Shown piece after piece: positions 22,862-23,032 of a stretch of DNA of 23,032 nt (positions within the stretch are counted from its first letter, which is position 1; each line of letters opens with the position of its first letter). Source of the stretch: Roseburia zhanii (GTDB lineage: Bacteria; Bacillota; Clostridia; Lachnospirales; Lachnospiraceae); assembly GCF_014287635.1 (NCBI RefSeq), contig NZ_JACOPH010000023.1, positions 1 through 23,032 of the forward strand, written 5' to 3'. The position numbers and the translations under genes are program-made. The notes beneath the pieces were generated by a model. That model was not told where the DNA came from. It made no database searches and was given only the letters and a program-made list of their open reading frames with translations.

Positions 22862-22998
22862 TGAACATTGATAACTAAACAGTGAAATAACCTTGAAAGA
22901 TTTTGAGAATCATAAGAACAGCAACGCAAGTTGCAACCTTAAAACAGTAAACATCACAGAAGTGATGAACGGAACAAGGAAAGCCAAGTTTTTCCTTG
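22862..22998 (+). promoter_or_regulatory. pre-16S leader with boxA-like stretch and hairpins
   Basis: TGATAACTAAACAG (about 22869-22882) resembles the antitermination-proximal leader of Firmicute rRNA operons. Three perfect hairpins follow. GCAAC/GTTGC (22921-22934) has a GCAA loop, and CATCAC/GTGATG (22952-22967) has an AGAA loop. CAAGGAAA/TTTCCTTG (22975-22998) may be part of the processing region. Roles are inferred from position. Confidence 0.55.
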
Positions 22999-23015
22999 AA
23001 CCAAAGATCAGACAT

Positions 23016-23032
23016 GAACATGAGAGTTTGAT
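23016..23032 (+). rRNA. 16S rRNA, first bases (partial)
   Basis: The window ends with AGAGTTTGAT (23023-23032), the universal 5' motif of bacterial 16S rRNA, which begins near position 8 of the mature molecule. The mature 5' end is therefore estimated near 23016. The rest lies to the right of the window. Confidence 0.9.

Noticed and set aside
1..23032. CRISPR array, toxin-antitoxin or phage-defence system
   Set aside because: No regularly spaced repeats and no recognisable effector, toxin or defence gene are present; the window is mostly core chromosome next to the end of an integrative element.

Overview
The window looks like a chromosomal segment of a low-GC, anaerobic Gram-positive bacterium of the class Clostridia, most likely family Lachnospiraceae. 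Pointers are the A+T-rich sequence, strong AAGGAGG-type ribosome binding sites, consensus TTGACA/TATAAT promoters, tRNA genes without encoded CCA, unanchored Tyr/Thr-rich secreted proteins with fibronectin-III-like repeats, a CvfB-type RNA-binding protein, a FatA-type acyl-ACP thioesterase, and the gene order tsaE-tsaB-rimI-rnz-(hypothetical)-tsaD-ispD. The species cannot be fixed from the sequence alone.

Positions 1 to about 1,990 are the int end of a Tn916-family integrative conjugative element. They hold a structured leader, a Xis-like excisionase, a palindrome at the int promoter, a tyrosine integrase, and three 9-bp repeats that resemble integrase arm sites. The element abuts a low-molecular-weight protein tyrosine phosphatase gene. 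Positions 2,465 to 9,850 hold a short terminal-repeat relic, a 962-residue secreted FN3-like protein with its own promoter and terminator, an orphan chemotaxis receptor, a second secreted protein (InlB-type repeat plus FN3-like module), and a tRNA-dihydrouridine synthase. A bidirectional terminator separates this block from a class A penicillin-binding protein, the only large gene on the minus strand.

Positions 12,560 to 16,480 hold divergent promoters, a YigZ-family gene, tRNA-Gln(CTG), an acyl-ACP thioesterase overlapping cvfB by four bases, and a secreted SH3-SH3-NlpC/P60 peptidoglycan hydrolase. Its promoter is followed by a near-consensus WalR (YycF) box. A 500-bp gene-free stretch (16,481 to 16,983) contains a compact cluster of DnaA boxes, then an A+T-rich region with further repeats and promoters.

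Positions 16,984 to 22,299 form a tightly packed, probably single operon: a small two-helix membrane protein, tsaE, tsaB, rimI, rnz, a single-pass hypothetical protein, tsaD and ispD. TsaB, TsaD and TsaE make t6A37 on tRNAs, and RNase Z trims tRNA 3' ends. The window ends with tRNA-Ser(TGA), tRNA-Ser(GGA), two tandem rRNA promoters, a structured leader, and the first bases of a 16S rRNA gene.

I found no CRISPR array, toxin-antitoxin pair or recognisable defence system. The most interesting signals are the DnaA-box cluster far from any visible dnaA gene, the WalR-like box in the hydrolase leader, the integrase-end architecture, and the stable-RNA promoter signature with an apparent 87-bp duplication before the 16S gene.
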